Shown: positions 43,116-55,471, numbered from the stretch's first letter. The stretch: 64,000 bases of DNA from Canna indica (GCA_034359265.1 CP136893.1:24374001-24438000), one strand, 5' to 3'. A program made the numbers and translations. The notes: generated by a model not told the origin, from the letters alone.

Positions 43116-43932
43116 AATTACCCACTGAGCAGCAAATAGAGCTCGAGTCAAAAGAGAGTCCAATATTTGGACATTTGTTTACCCTCCTGAACTTGACTCT
43201 CCGTTTAAACTGAATTGCATTTCTATTGGCTTATCAGCCAGCTAATTAATATATTTTATTTTTTGATAAAAAAATTAAAATAATATCCGTCACTACAGCA
43301 AAAAAATTAATTAAAAATATTTGGTTAAATAATTGGAATTGGATAAGGATTATCGGTGAAGATGATTTGAGGTTAAAATATTTCTGTCAAGGATTTACCT
43401 AATTAAAGGTTGATGACAATAATGCTTGTAAAAGAAGATTTCTTTTATTACCAAACAAAAGCAAAGTCACGCAAAGAATGCAACAACATTATTAAAAAGA
43501 AGTTAGGCAATATATAACTGCAGCATTAAGTCACATGCGACCTACTTGCCGTAACAACCAAATTAATAAATTTATTCACTAGAAACAAATATATGAGATT
43601 GGGTAACCGCCTTGTTTGCATATTCCATCCATATAACTGAAATTACGGTTGCATATTCCATCCATAACCGCCTCTGAAGCAGATAAAAGAAGCAAAATTA
43701 TCGTTACGGCGAAAGAAAAATATTCGGTTAAATAAAATTATAAATTTCATTACTGAAAAGAGAAAAAAGGGTGATGCTGGGTCCCACGTGGATTGGGCGA
43801 GGGTATACGTTGGTGGGTGCTTCAGTTGACGGTTCAACGCCAACTCATCTCGAGCGATTTGTTTTTTATTTCCCATTCCCCAAGCGTAACGGATATTGAA
43901 ATGGAATCCGAAACCGACCCCTTTTTTTTAAT
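43116..43932. other. Intergenic region upstream of the MYB gene
   Basis: No TE ends with duplications were found here. The part from 43780 is the likely MYB promoter, becoming C-rich (43944-44030). A TATAAAG box follows at 43933. Confidence 0.5.
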
Positions 43933-43939
43933 TATAAAG
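43933..43939 (+). promoter_or_regulatory. TATA box of the MYB gene
   Basis: TATAAAG, 160 bp upstream of the start codon, in front of a CT-rich leader (43960-44040) with a purine-rich stretch just before the ATG. Confidence 0.55.
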
Positions 43940-44092
43940 GCAGCCCCACCGAAACCGCAAACAAACAAACCATCTCAACGAACCGTACCAGCTTCCATCC
44001 CCTCTCTTTCTTCTAATCCTCACATTTCTCTTTCTAAATATAAATAAACATCGGAGAGAGAATTAGAAGAACAAGAAGAAGAAGAAAAAAAC

Positions 44093-44935
44093 ATGTCCGG
44101 AGAGGCGGCTGAGGACAGCAGCGGCTTGGCGGAGCAGAAGGTGAAGGGATCCTGGAGTCCGGAGGAGGATGAGACGCTGAAGAGGCTGGTGGACCGGCAC
44201 GGGGCACGGAACTGGTCGCTCATCAGCGCCGGGATCCCTGGGAGGTCTGGGAAGTCGTGCCGGCTGCGGTGGTGCAACCAGCTCAGCCCCTCCGTCCATC
44301 ACCACCCCTTCACCCCGGACGAGGATGCGGCTATCATCAGTGCCCACGCCCGCTTTGGCAACAAGTGGGCCACCATCGCCCGCCTCCTCCCTGGCCGCAC
44401 CGACAACGCCATCAAGAACCACTGGAACTCAACCCTCCGCCGCCGCCGCCGCGCTGCGGCGACAGCGGCGTTAGCCGCTTCTTCTTCTTCGCCTGCGCTG
44501 TCGGCCAACGGTGAGCCATTCCTGGTCGTCCCTTCCTCCTGCACTCCCGCTATTACGGCGGCCATCAGTAACTCGTCCGACGCGGAGGAGAAATCCGACT
44601 CGGATTCGGCTAGAAAACGTCAGCGCTCATGCGACGACCCGAACGGAGAGGGGTGCAGCTCGGTGGCGGCGGATCCTGCGACGTTGCTGTCACTGAGCCC
44701 ACCGGGGGAGAGTGGTGGCGTCGGCCTCTACGCCCGGTGGGGGGAGATGAAGGCAATGGAGGAGCGGCACGATAAGTTGGTGCGGACGAGGGACATGTGC
44801 CTGGAGTCGGTAATGCGGCAGATGATCGCAGAAGAGGTGAGGAGCTACATCAATGAGTTGCGATCGCAGAAGAGTGTTGGCACGAACTCCACTGTGGTCA
44901 AGCCCGAACCCGAATCCGACCGCAATCAAAATTAA
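44093..44935 (+). CDS. R2R3-MYB transcription factor, MYB44/MYB70/73/77 type
   Basis: 280-residue nuclear DNA-binding protein, single exon. R2 repeat residues 18-66 with Trp21, Trp41 and Trp60; R3 repeat residues 70-118 with Phe73 in place of the first Trp, then Trp92 and Trp111. Diagnostic phrases are [29 protein letters not shown] and [20 protein letters not shown] followed by [11 protein letters not shown], which place it in Arabidopsis subgroup 22 (known for stress, ABA and auxin responses). [12 protein letters not shown] segment around residue 200 is like the LxLxL-type repression motif of that group. The C-terminus is charged with a helix-like [20 protein letters not shown]. Subgroup 22 genes are usually intronless, as here. 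The coding region is very GC-rich compared with its surroundings. No defects seen. Confidence 0.95.
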   Translation: MSGEAAEDSSGLAEQKVKGSWSPEEDETLKRLVDRHGARNWSLISAGIPGRSGKSCRLRWCNQLSPSVHHHPFTPDEDAAIISAHARFGNKWATIARLLPGRTDNAIKNHWNSTLRRRRRAAATAALAASSSSPALSANGEPFLVVPSSCTPAITAAISNSSDAEEKSDSDSARKRQRSCDDPNGEGCSSVAADPATLLSLSPPGESGGVGLYARWGEMKAMEERHDKLVRTRDMCLESVMRQMIAEEVRSYINELRSQKSVGTNSTVVKPEPESDRNQN

Positions 44936-45259
44936 TTGAACATTATTGAAATTGGCATTTTGAAGTGTTCTCTGCGAATAATTAATTTGTAAAAAAGACA
45001 AAAGGAGACTAATTAATCTAATTAATTATGAAGTGACATTTATTTCTTTAGTTTCTAAAATAAAACTTGTACTAGAGATTGGATTGGTTGGTGCCTGGTG
45101 TGGAGCAAATTTGCTCCATCGACATAAATGTTAATTTGTTTGTATGCCGTATTCTTTCAAATACCCCATTAATTAATAACACCAATACAAATTCTCACAT
45201 ATTATATATATATATATATACACACAGCACGAGCAGAACAATAGCAGAGGGCTGAGGTC
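44936..45259. other. 3' flank of MYB, with (TA)n microsatellite
   Basis: AT-rich 3' region of the MYB gene. A (TA)n run at about 45203-45220 followed by CACACA separates it from gypsy G2. No further genes. Confidence 0.55.
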
Positions 45260-45379
45260 ACCACCCCACTCGAGTGCCCGATTCGAAAGGTACGTACCTA
45301 CAGCTGCTTAGACCCCTTAGCACTCCGAGAGAAATCATCGTACGAGAGGTATACTACCTACACCTACTTAGACCCCAGC

Positions 45380-48300
45380 AGCCCCGAAAGGTCCAAACCA
45401 CTGAAGAGTATGTGGTCCTCCGTGATCAGATTGAACGCTTAATTAGAGAAGGTTGTCTCGACCATTATATCTGGCATGATTGGAGTCGCAGATAGAGTCA
45501 ACAGAATCATCGACAACACCGAAGTCCCAATAATGCATCGCCATCTGGCGACACAGATAACCACAACGATTATGGAAGTGAACAATCCCACCCCGACATC
45601 CAGGGAGTCATCGACTACATAACTGGAGGATTCGCCGGAGAAAGCAATTTTGAAGCACAACAATCTCGAACCATCATGATTGTTGACGAGGCAGCCCAAC
45701 CACAAAGGCTATACATGCTCACCCCGGTAATATCCTTCTATGATATTGATTTTCAAATAGTTGACAGGAATTTACATGATCTCGTCATTATTTATGTGAT
45801 CACTATTGGTTTCCTTGTCAGAAAAGTTTTGGTGGACCAGGGGAGTTCCGCTGACATCCTCTTCTACCCGACACTAAAAAAGATGAGCATCAACGCAGAT
45901 TTGCTACATTCGTACCACAGAGAACTTGTCATTTTCTCAGAAGATCATGTAGACGTCAAAGGCTATTTATGGATGGCCACAACATTCAGCTCCGCCCTCA
46001 AGAACAAAGATGATAGACGGACAGTTCCTCGTCGTCCAGTGCGTAAGTCCCTACCGCATGATTTTGGGCCGACCTTCCTTGAACAACTTAGGGGCCGTTG
46101 TATTGACCTCTCACCTCGCCATCAAATTCCCTATATCGAAGATAATGGTACGTAGGAGTAATCCATGCAGACTAGAGGGAGGCTCGTGCATGCTACAACA
46201 AATGCTTGAAGCTCAGGCCAACTGAACTCCAACCAAGAATATTAGACTTGGATCCCAGAGGAGACATCCAAGAGTGGCCCCAGCCCGCTGATGATTTGGA
46301 ACTCGTGCAAATCGGGACATCCCCTGAATAGGTAACCTATGTGGGAGAACACCTCCCCAACGAGCTCAAAGTTCAACTTGGCGCTCTACTCAAAAGCAAT
46401 GTTGACCTCTTTGTGTGGACGTCGGGCGACATACCAGGAATAAACCCCTAGGTCATCTGCCATAGGCTGATCATCGACCCTCGTGTCAAACCTGTAGCCT
46501 AAAAGAAAAGTAAACTAGGAATCGAGCGACAACAAGCATCCCTTGAAGAAATCGAGAAACTGCTAAAGACAAAATTCATAAGAGAAATTTGATTTACGGC
46601 GTGGCTCGTGAATGTTGTAATAGTCAAAAAGCACTCGAAAAAATGGTGAATGTGCGTCGACTTCACCGACCTCAACAAAGCCTGCCCAAAGGATTCATAC
46701 CCATTGCCGAGCATTGACAAACTTATCGACGGCTCCTCGGGATACCAATATTTAAGTTTCATGGATGCTTATTCAGGCTACAATCAAATCCGAATGCACC
46801 TCGAGGATGAAGAAAAAATACCTTTCATCATCGAACATGCAAACTTTCGCTATAGGGTAATGCCCTTCGGGCTTAAAAATATAGAAGCCACGTACCAACG
46901 ATTGATGAACAAAATCTTTGAGAAGCAAATTGGTCGCAACATGGAGGTATATGTTGATGACATGGTAGCCAAAACACCAGCCACCTGAGATCATTGCAGT
47001 GATCTTATTGAGATCTTCAATCAGCTCAGGCGCAACAACATGAGATTAAACCCGAAAAAGTGCCCATTCAAAGTGCATTGTGGCAAGTTCCTTGGTTTCA
47101 TGCTGACACATCAAGGAATAGAAGCCAATTTTGGAGAAATGTCGGGCCATTCAAGAGATGCGGAGCCTGCGCAACATCAGGGAGGTACAACAACTTACAA
47201 GGAGAATGGCTGCATTGTCCAAATTCCTCTCCCGGTCGGCCGACCGTGCCGCCCCCTCTTTAAGATTTTGAGGAAGAAGCAGAATCTCCATTGGGATAAA
47301 AAATGCGAACAAGCCTTCTAAGAGTTGAAACGCTTTCTTGCTAGCTCATCGATTTTGGACAAACCGCAATAGAGAGAAACCCTTTTACTCTACCTTACAG
47401 TCACATAAAATGCTCTTAGCTCGGTCCTGATCCAAGAGCATGAAAAAAATAAAAAATTGATCAACTTCGTTAGCAAGATCCTCCAAGGACTAGAAATCAA
47501 ATACTAGAGGCTTGAAAATCTCACTTTCGCCCTAGTCGTCTTGGCCCAAAGACTAAGGCCATATTTCCAGATCCACCACATTCAGGTGCGCACCGAGTAA
47601 CCAATTAGGCAGGTACTGGCTAATTCAGAACTAGCAGGATGAATGATATCCTGATCAGTAGAACTCTCAGAGTTCAACATTGAATACAAACCCAAAGGTC
47701 CCATAAAATCCTAGGCTCTGGTCGACTTCGTCGTCGAATTCACTGACTAGGAAGATACTCCCAAACAGGTGGAAACCTGAACGCTATTTGAAGATGGTGC
47801 CCCCAATGAAAAAGGAAGCGAGGTAGGCATCATTATGGAAAATGGCCAGGGAATCGTCCTAGAACAATCCCTTCAATTCCAGTTCAAAGCCAACAACAAC
47901 TAGACATAGTATGAAGCTCTAATCATCGATTTAAAACTCGCTCAAGAAGTGAAAGCTCGAAACATAGTCATGAAAAGTGACTCACAACTTGTCACAGGAC
48001 AGGTCAACATCACTTGCCAAGCCAGGGATCCCTCCCTTGAAAGATATCTCTCATTAGTACTTTCTTTGATCACTAACTTCGACAGTTGCGTGATTCAGCA
48101 CATACATCGGGAAGAAAATACCCGAGTCGACCTGCTATCCAAATTTGCTAGTACCAGAAAGCCTCAAAATAACAAATCGATCATTCAGCAAGTTCTCAGA
48201 TGCCCGAGCATTCAATCGGCCGGCACCTCGGCCAAGGTCCAAATAGTCGAACAAGACATTGACTAGAGAACTGCCTATATCAATTACCTCAAACAAGGCA

Positions 48301-49425
48301 AGATTCCAAAACACATTTACAATCCAGGTAAATTTAAAAGAATAACAAGCTAATATACACTCTTTGATAACTAGCTTTACAAGAGGAGATAATCTCGACC
48401 ACTCCTCAAGTGTGTCACCCAACCCCGGATAGCTATCAGAAGGGTGGAAGTCAGACAACATATGTGGCAACCACATCAAAGGAAGATCATTGACGGCCAA
48501 AATCGACCAAGCCGGCTACTTCTGGCCAAGCATGAAAGTAGACTGTAGCCTCTATGTCAAAAATGTGACAAATGTCAAAGATTCTCTGAAGTCTCTTAAC
48601 TGCACCTGAACCCCTGCACAGCTTGGACACTAGTTGGTCATTCCACAAATTGGGCATAGACCTCCTCGGCCCATTTCCCCAGCACCAGGGCAATTCAAAT
48701 ACTTGGTCGTAGCAATTGACTACTTTACCAAATGGATAGAGGCTGAACCCCTATCTTCAATTGTGACTAACAAAGTTCAGAAGTTTGTCTGGAAAAGCAT
48801 CATCTGCAGGTATGGAATACGGTGTGAGCTCGTCATCGATAATGGAACGCAATTCACATATCATCGATTTCAAGAGTTCTGCTCGAACCTCGGCATCCGA
48901 CAACTCTTTTCGTCTGTTAAACACCCAGAGACAAATGGCCTGGCTGAGGCAGCCAACAAGATCATTCTGTCGAGATAAAAGAAGAAGCTCGACCGGGTCA
49001 AAAGATACTAGAAGTACTCTGGAGTTACAACATAACTACCCAATCCTCCACCTCCCAGACCCCTTACCAGCTTGTCTATGGAGCAGAGGTCATGATCCCT
49101 GTCGAGATCGCAGAGCCCAGCCTCCACAGAATTACCTTCGAGGAATAGGATAATGTAGAAGCCCAAGTTGCTGAGCTCGATCTCATTGAAGAGGAACGAG
49201 AGCTCACTAAAATTAGATAAGAAGCAATGAAACTTCATATTGCTAAAAATTATGACAAACGTGTCAGGCCTAGAAATTTTATAGAAGGAGACCTCGTTCT
49301 CCGAAAGATTGAACCCCATATAAAACCAGTCGGAGAAGGTAAGCTCGCTCTGAACTGGGAAGGATCCTACCGGATCACAGAGGTCCTCGGAAAAGGCGCC
49401 TACAAAATCGCCAAACTCTTTGGAT
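45380..49425 (+). pseudogene. G2 gag end, protease, RT, RNase H, integrase (degenerate)
   Basis: Order and landmarks: gag end EEYVVLRDQIERLIREGCLD (45410). Protease: KVLVDQGSSADILFYPTL (45830). RT: MCVDFTDLNKACPKDSYPLP (46650), SFMDAYSGYNQIRMH, RVMPFGLKNIEATYQRLMNK, active site VYVDDMVAK (46950). Then KKCPFKVHCGKFLGFMLTHQ (47060). RNase H: FEDGAPNEKGSE (about 47790), ARNIVMKSDSQLVTGQV (47960). Integrase: GQFKYLVVAIDYFTKWIEAE (48690), SIICRYGIRCELVIDNGTQF (48800), KHPETNGLAEAANK (48920). C-terminal end: VRPRNFIEGDLVLRKI (49265). There are at least ten stops or frameshifts, many from TGG-to-TAG/TGA or CGA/CAG-type changes, so it is long inactive. Protein order PR-RT-RH-INT is that of Ty3/gypsy. 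Confidence 0.88.
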
Positions 49426-49929
49426 GAGAACTCTCACGATCTTGGAACGCAGCCTCTCTACGGGCCTACTATAGCTAAGATTCCACCCTTAAATTACAAC
49501 AGGGCCAAAGTACACTTTTTCCTACTTGGCGGTTTTTCCCACTGGATTTTCCCCATGAAAAGTTTTAACGAGGCTCGACCATGTGTAAGCCGAGCTTAAA
49601 CTCTCGATGGGATGCGATGTATATCTATTGTATTTTCATAATAAAATTACTATTTCTATTCTGCACATTTCTTTCGTGACTAATATCACTTGCGGTCATT
49701 GCATACTTTGTAAGAGGAACTTACACGGTCTCACAAGTGGTCTTTGACCCACACAATTCCTCCTCGACCAATCTCCCCTATTCTCGGCATTATAAAGCCC
49801 GTGTAAGCAATTGGGACTCTATTTTCACTAACCTAAGCTCGTTGGCCTTAGTGCCCCATTCAGCGACTAGAACTCGATTTTCACCAGTCTAGCTCGCCAA
49901 CCTCAGTGCCTATCTCGGGCTCCTACGCC

Positions 49930-50310
49930 CTCAATGCCCCCAAGTGTGCTTCTCACGAACTCAGTTTTTCATCGAGTCTGGTCCACGACCCTAATGTGGC
50001 TTCCGGCTCAGCCCAGCACGCTCTAAATAAGCAACACGACCCTAAGCACGCTTCTCGCGAGCTCAGTTTTCATCGAGTCTATCATCGTCCCTAAATGTGG
50101 CCTCTGGCTCAGCTCGACACGCTCTAAATGAACAACATGATCCCAAGCGCACTTCTCACGCGCTCAGTTTTCACAGAGTTTGGTCATCTGCCCTCAAAGC
50201 CACTACTTTCAACCTCAGAGCCCTTATTAGACTTCTCGCGTGCGGTCATGCCTTACGCTCCCGGCGAGCTCGACTAGAATCCTCGAGTGCGATCCTTGGC
50301 CCCTAGAGCC
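49930..50310 (+). repeat. Tandem repeat (~103 bp, three copies) in G2 3' region
   Basis: Copies of TGCTTCTCACGAACTCAGTT occur at about 49945, 50048 and 50149, each followed by a TCATCGAGTCTGGTC-like phrase and GGCTCAGC...CACGCTCTAAAT. The downstream phrase CTTACGCTCCCGGCGAGCTC (50253) is the reverse complement of the unit repeated in G4 at 57800-58410. Confidence 0.75.
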
Positions 50311-50410
50311 AGTACATTTGGTCTCAACACCCTCACGTGACCAAGACCCGATTTCCACTAACCTGGCTCGTTGTCTATCACGCCGTTATTTCCGGCCCCA
50401 GCACCTTACT

Positions 50411-51695
50411 TGTTGGCCTAAGATTTTCTACCTTGGTCTTAATCTCGATTTTGATGATAACAAACATGGAACTAATATTTCATTGAGAAATTTTTTCAGG
50501 TTCCATATCGATTAGCACTTGATGTCCTCGATCAAAAATATCGAAGAAATCAAAAAAATTGGAAGGACATTGATCGACGCATTCGGGTTCGTCATGGAAA
50601 TCTCTCGAAGTTTAACGTGTGCACCAAAGACGTCTTGGACGAGTCTAAAGAACACATGGAAAGCTCTCCAAGTTGAAGCACGTTGAAGGCCGGAACCCGG
50701 AAATGAAGCGCGCAAGAAGAAGGCTGAAAAAATCAAGCTCAGCCTAGGTTCGATCGACCGATCGATCGACCGAATGTGGTGAAGAATTGGCAGTAGCCAA
50801 TTCAGTCGACAGAAGTGTACCCAGAAGCGGCAAAATATCGCGGTCGCTTGGGCGGTCGATCCATCGGTTATAATACGTCCGGGCATCGACAATGGGCAAA
50901 AATACGTCCGTTGACGAGCCCTTTGTTTGGGGGGTTATAAATACCGACCCCAAACTCTCTCCCAAGCCCTTGAAGATGCTCATAAACCTCAAAGAGTGAT
51001 CTTTAGCATCCTCTAAGCTTCTCATTGATCAAATCCTTCTAACCTATCTCTTGGTCCCTCATCTTCAAGTGTTCTTCATTGGAGGGCTCATCAAGGGTGC
51101 TAGGCTCAAGAAGAAGATGTGCTTTCATTGTGATAAGTTTCCTTCATCTCCTTCTTGTAATAGATTTATTTTTGATTTATTTTTACTTTAATTTACTTGA
51201 GCTTGTAAAAAGACCTAGTGTGTGGTCTTGTGTGTAAGTGGTAACCTTGGTGTAGAAGGTGTAAAGTCACTTGTGTAAATTAAGTTAGGAGTAGGTCTTA
51301 GGAATTGAGGTGGGAAAGCTCACTCGGTAGGAAGGCGGGATACTTCTGGCTGTGGAAGTGCCTTCGAGGTGATTGTAGGGTCTTTCCGGTGTAAAGTCCT
51401 CAATTATAAGCTACTCACAATTTAGTGGATTTGAGTGTGAAATCCTAAGCACGATGCACTCACAATTTAGCTTACAATTGACCCGATTTATAATGCATTG
51501 GGGCCGAACCACTATAAATCTTTGTATTAGCATTGATATTTTATTTGTATTAATTGATTTATTATTTATCAATTCCGCATTTAGTCATTCAATCGTAAAT
51601 TGCCTAAGTAATCAAGTAAACGATTAAAATTGAAATTCGACGACAAATTTAGTTAACACACTATTCAACCCCCTAGTGTGGCCATTTCACCAACA
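50411..51695. mobile_element. Solo LTR (copy B), 1285 bp, inserted in G2
   Basis: Perfect boundaries: TGTTGG at the left and CCAACA at the right, flanked by TTACT at 50406-50410 and 51696-51700. It is homologous to the solo LTR at 16620-18353. It contains a TATAAATA box (50936), a cluster of GATCGACCGATCGATCGACC (about 50751) and the end ACACTATTCAACCCCCTAGT. No internal retroelement genes are present, so it arose by recombination between two LTRs. Confidence 0.94.
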
Positions 51696-51700
51696 TTACT

Positions 51701-52644
51701 CACAATCACCAAGTAGGTAACCCCAGTTTTAGATACTATTCTAACCAAGGCATGCAAATGACCATGCTTCAGCAAAATCGATCAAACTCGGCAGGAAAAA
51801 CAACAAAGATAAACACTGAAGACATCCTGTTTATTCATAAAGCCCCAAAGAGGGATATTTACACTTACAAACCTATAAAGGGCATCTCATCAACAAAATA
51901 CAAATAGTCTGTTAGCAAAATAGCAACTTAGAGAGAATCCTAGGAACATCGTCACTGACCAAGCTGCACTAACAAAAAACCCTAGATCATGGTTCTGCTA
52001 CCAAGATATAGCACCACACACAGACTTGGTCGAAAAATCTCCTACAACTCAGGAGTTGAAGGGCAAGGAGGAAATTAGTGAAAGCCATGGCTTGGCAAAA
52101 CTAGGACCATGGACAAAGTCCTAACCAGTTGAAAAGCAAGAGGCCTCCCTCGACACCTGAATCACGGAGATGGTTTCGTCTTAAGCCCGATGGTACAGAC
52201 CCATGGTCGAAACCCCGTCTCCTGCCCTCATCTTTAAGCCTGATGGTACAGACCCACGGCGAGCGGCGAACCAATTTCCAACAAAACAAAAGTGACCCCC
52301 GGAGGAATGGTGATCTTCGAAATCTCCCACTCCATGATCCGAAATAAAAACCACCTCTCTAAAATCGGCAGTTCTTTCACGGGCAGAATCACGTCCCCTC
52401 ACAATTGGCACTTGGACACCTCGAAAATTGCATATTAAATTTTTTTGCTAATAATTACTTTCCTGTCAAGCTATATCTATCGTACATATGGCAAGCATCC
52501 AGAAAAGCACCTTCCCCTTTCACACAAATATCGCAGCTGGGCCGAATAGTGAAGAGTTCGAAGCTGTGTACCCTACACGTGTTCAATTGAGTTCGAAGGC
52601 CGACATCACTTAGAGCTCGGCACGCAGTTCTCTAGACTCCGACC
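51701..52644 (+). other. Non-coding 3' region of G2
   Basis: Continuation of the G2 3' region after the solo LTR. A duplicated phrase GATGGTACAGACCCA occurs at about 52189 and 52241 and nearby CGGCGA context repeats. No antisense ORF comparable to that in G1 and G4 could be recognised. It ends in the purine tract before the LTR. Confidence 0.55.
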
Positions 52645-52658
52645 GAGCTCGGGGGCTG

Positions 52659-53036
52659 TGGATTGGACTGAAACTATTGGGCCTGGTCGAATTGGACCCA
52701 GCAGCACCCTATAATCCAATTCGAGCCAAACCAGGCGGCTCTGCCCAAGGGCTCCACCTGGTCGTACTCCCAAACCTGACTCAAGCCAAACCAGATAGCT
52801 CCAACAGGGAGCTCCACCTAGCCAAACAAGGAGGATACTCCATTACAAGCCTGTTATCATCGGGATCAACTTCGACCCATTTTGAGCAATATCCCCGCGA
52901 GATTAACAAGCGATTGCGTCATCACCTCCACCTCCAATAAATGCAGACACGGCATGCCTCAGGTACCCTAAACTTCATATTCCATTATCTCCACATTGAA
53001 ATCCCACTAACTTGAGCGTCAGAGTGTCTTTTGCAG
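52659..53036 (+). repeat. Gypsy LTR shared by G2 and G3
   Basis: Starts TGGATTGGACTGAAACTATT directly after the purine tract of G2 and is homologous to the G1 3' LTR, including CACCTCCACCT-CCAATAAATGC (about 52928-52945). It ends at TGAGCGTCAGAGTGTCTTTT, losing the C-rich tract and terminal CA found in the other LTRs. Internal gypsy sequence follows immediately, so this LTR sits between two internal regions. Confidence 0.82.
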
Positions 53037-54889
53037 CTCACATAGTAGCCCATAAATAGTCTACCCATGATAGCGATGAAGATAAGAAAGTGAAAAGGCC
53101 TGATAATGGAGAAGGGTGTGATCGCCAAGGATAGGACGGCAGTAAAAGAAAGAGATCGCAACTCGACCTAGCGCCAAATATGGAGAATACACCCCACTAA
53201 ACACTAAAATGGAAATCATTCTTCGAGAAATTTACAACCTACAACTTCTCAAATACCCTAACAACACTAGGAAGCAAAAGATCCCACCTAACGCTGACAG
53301 AAGTAAGATGTGTGAATTCCATCGCACCTAAGGGCACACCAACAAGGAATGCGTAGTGCTCAAAAGACCAGATCGAACACTTGATACGGGAAGATCAACT
53401 CGATTGCTACATTAGTTGGGACCGAAACGATCATGATTGTCGACGCTGATGTCAGAGCAGAGCATCATCGAGGGATACTAGGGGCAATCGAGACAACGAT
53501 AGAACAAATCAATCGAACAATGAAATTCGTGGAGTCATTAACCACATAGTAGGAGGATTTGCAGGAGGAGGAGAGACAAGCTCACCCAGAAAGAGGTCTT
53601 TCTGAGCCATCATGGCAATCAACGACACAACATGTCCACAGTATGTGACTTCCAGGGAATTGATAAAAATCTACATGACCCTGTCTTTAATTCTATAATC
53701 GTTGGCAACTTTATTGTCAAGAAAGTCCTAGTAGATTAGGGGAGCTCGATCGACATCCTGTTGTACTCAACGTTCAGGAAGATGCAAGTGACTAAAAAGT
53801 CTCACTCCATCCCTATAACGGAGACCTTGTCGGGTTCTCGGGAGAACAAGTCAACATCCGAGGCTATGTGTGACTAAGGATGACATTTGACTCTCATCTG
53901 AAGACTAAGATGATCGATGTGCAGTATGTGGTCATCGACAGTCCCAGCCCCTACCACATGATTATGGGGCAACCTTCACTAAACAACTTGGGAGCCGTTG
54001 TATCAACCCCCCACCTGGCACTCAAATTCCCATTCTCGGAGACAGAGGTGGGAGTGGTCCATGTCGACCAGAAAGAAGTTTGTCTATGCTACAATGAATG
54101 CTTAAAGTAGAGTCGACTAAACCAAGGGAAGTGCTGAGCACTCCATCACAGCAGGTACACTCGGTGTTTCACACATAGTAGTAACCGAAAATATCCAAGT
54201 TAGACTCAATAGGAGATATCCAAGAGCAGCCTCAGACTACCGACGACCTGGAGCCCATGCAAATGGAAGCGAAGCCGGGCAGGTGACGTTCATTGGAGCT
54301 CGCCTCCCAGCCGAGCCTAAGACTCGACTCGACATTCTGCTCAAAAAACAATGCCGACCCGTTTGCATGGACACATGTCGATATGTCGGGGATAGACCCT
54401 AAAGTCATCTACCACGATCTCGCCATCGACCCTCGAGTCAAACCCGTGACACAAAGGGAAAGAGAGCTCAGAGCCAAGTGCTAGCAAGTGTCTTTAGAAG
54501 AAACCAAACATCGAAAGCGAAGTTCATCAGTGAAATCAGATTCACCACATGGCTTGTGAACGCTATGATGGTTAGGAAATGTCCAGGGAAATGGCAGATG
54601 AGTGTGTGCTTCACCAGCCTAAACAAAGCCTATTCGAAGGACTCCTACTTTGTCGCCGAGCTCACAAACAAACAAGGCGACCCCAACCAAGCCGAAATGT
54701 GGATGCTGTTTATGGATGGCGCCTCGAACGAAAAAGGAAGCGGAGCTAGCATCATCCTTGAGAATGAACCGGGAGTCGCCCTCGAGCAATCCCTTCAATT
54801 CCAGTTCAAAGCGAGCAACAACCACACAGAATATGAAGCCCTAGTCATAGGACTAAAGCTCGCCCGCGACATCGGAGCACAAAAAGGTA
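53037..54889 (+). pseudogene. G3: deleted gypsy internal region (gag end, protease, RNase H)
   Basis: After the LTR the primer-binding site and gag start are missing. The gag end (CEFHRT, then GHTNKECVVLK, 53320) is followed by gag-protease linker and the protease (VLVDxGSSIDIL, 53740; PSPYHMIMGQPSLNNLGAVV, 53945). Sequence upstream of RT follows (HVDMSGIDPKVIYHDLAIDP, 54380). Most of RT is deleted: VCFTSLNKAYSKDSYF jumps into the RNase H start (MWMLFMDGASNEKGSGASII, 54700; HTEYEALVIGLKLARDIGAQ, 54825), where it stops at 54889. Related to G2 but cleaner in RNase H. Confidence 0.82.
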
Positions 54890-54988
54890 CCTATTCGGTC
54901 CGTGGATATTATAAAATACAAATTTTTCATCTTCATCTTCTATAAATTTTAAAAAATATTATAAAATACAAATTATAATATTATAATA
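54890..54988. other. Short AT-rich stretch between G3 and G4
   Basis: Repeated ATATTATAAAATACAAAT phrases (54908 and 54956). A similar AT-rich stretch (about 61420-61480) lies on the right side of G4, so G4 probably inserted into such DNA. Confidence 0.5.
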
Positions 54989-55471
54989 TGTTCTTGCCTG
55001 AGAGTTGGGGCATTCTGGTCCGATTCAGTGTCTCCCTTGTTTGGTTCGACACCGACGGGGGGGAGGGGGGACCTACAATAGGCATCTCCGACGCTCAAGT
55101 CAATGGGACTCCAAGGTGGAGATAATAAAATTGGAACTTAGGATTACCTAAAGCATGTATGTCGGTATTTATTACAGATGGAGGTGATCAAGTCACCCGG
55201 TATCTCGTGGGGATATTACTTAGAATGAGTCGAGGCTGATCCCAAAGATGACATACTTGTAATGGCGTATCCCTCGTGATAAGAGAGTATGTGGATGTTC
55301 TTGTTTGGCCGAGTAGAGCCCTCGAACAGAACCGTTCGATCTGACTCGAGTCGAGTCCAGGGGTGTAGCCAAGCGAAACCCCTGGGCGAAGCTGTCTCAT
55401 TCAGCTTGAATTGAGTTGTAGGGTGCTCCTGGGTCTAATCCGACCATGCCCAATAGTTCTAGTCCAATCCA
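54989..55471 (-). repeat. 3' LTR of G4
   Basis: In plus orientation TGTTCTTGCCTGAGAGTTGG to GTTCTAGTCCAATCCA (483 bp), with a G-rich run (55059-55070) that corresponds to the C-run of the other LTRs. The TATTTATTAC region (55158) mirrors the AATAAA signal. Confidence 0.85.

Larger units (their letters stand above)
45260..52658 (+). mobile_element. Ty3/gypsy Tat-like element G2, 5' truncated, with pol
   Basis: The internal region begins within gag at about 45260, so the 5' LTR and gag start are missing. It carries gag end, protease, RT, RNase H and integrase remains up to about 49430. A non-coding 3' region follows with a 3-copy tandem repeat and a solo LTR inserted at 50411-51695. It ends at the purine tract CGAGCTCGGGGGCTG immediately before the LTR at 52659. 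Among the gypsy copies in this window only this one keeps RT and integrase, so it represents the autonomous type. Confidence 0.85.

Noticed and set aside
43285..43340. CACTACAGCAAAAAAATTA as a CACTA end
   Set aside because: No partner end or 3-bp duplication and no subterminal repeats could be found nearby.
44063..44565. Antisense open frames across the MYB gene
   Set aside because: Shadows of a GC-rich exon; the sense frame has a full R2R3 domain.
45243..45400. 5' LTR of G2
   Set aside because: No TGGAyTGGACT start, C-run or primer-binding site was found; sequence begins within gag.
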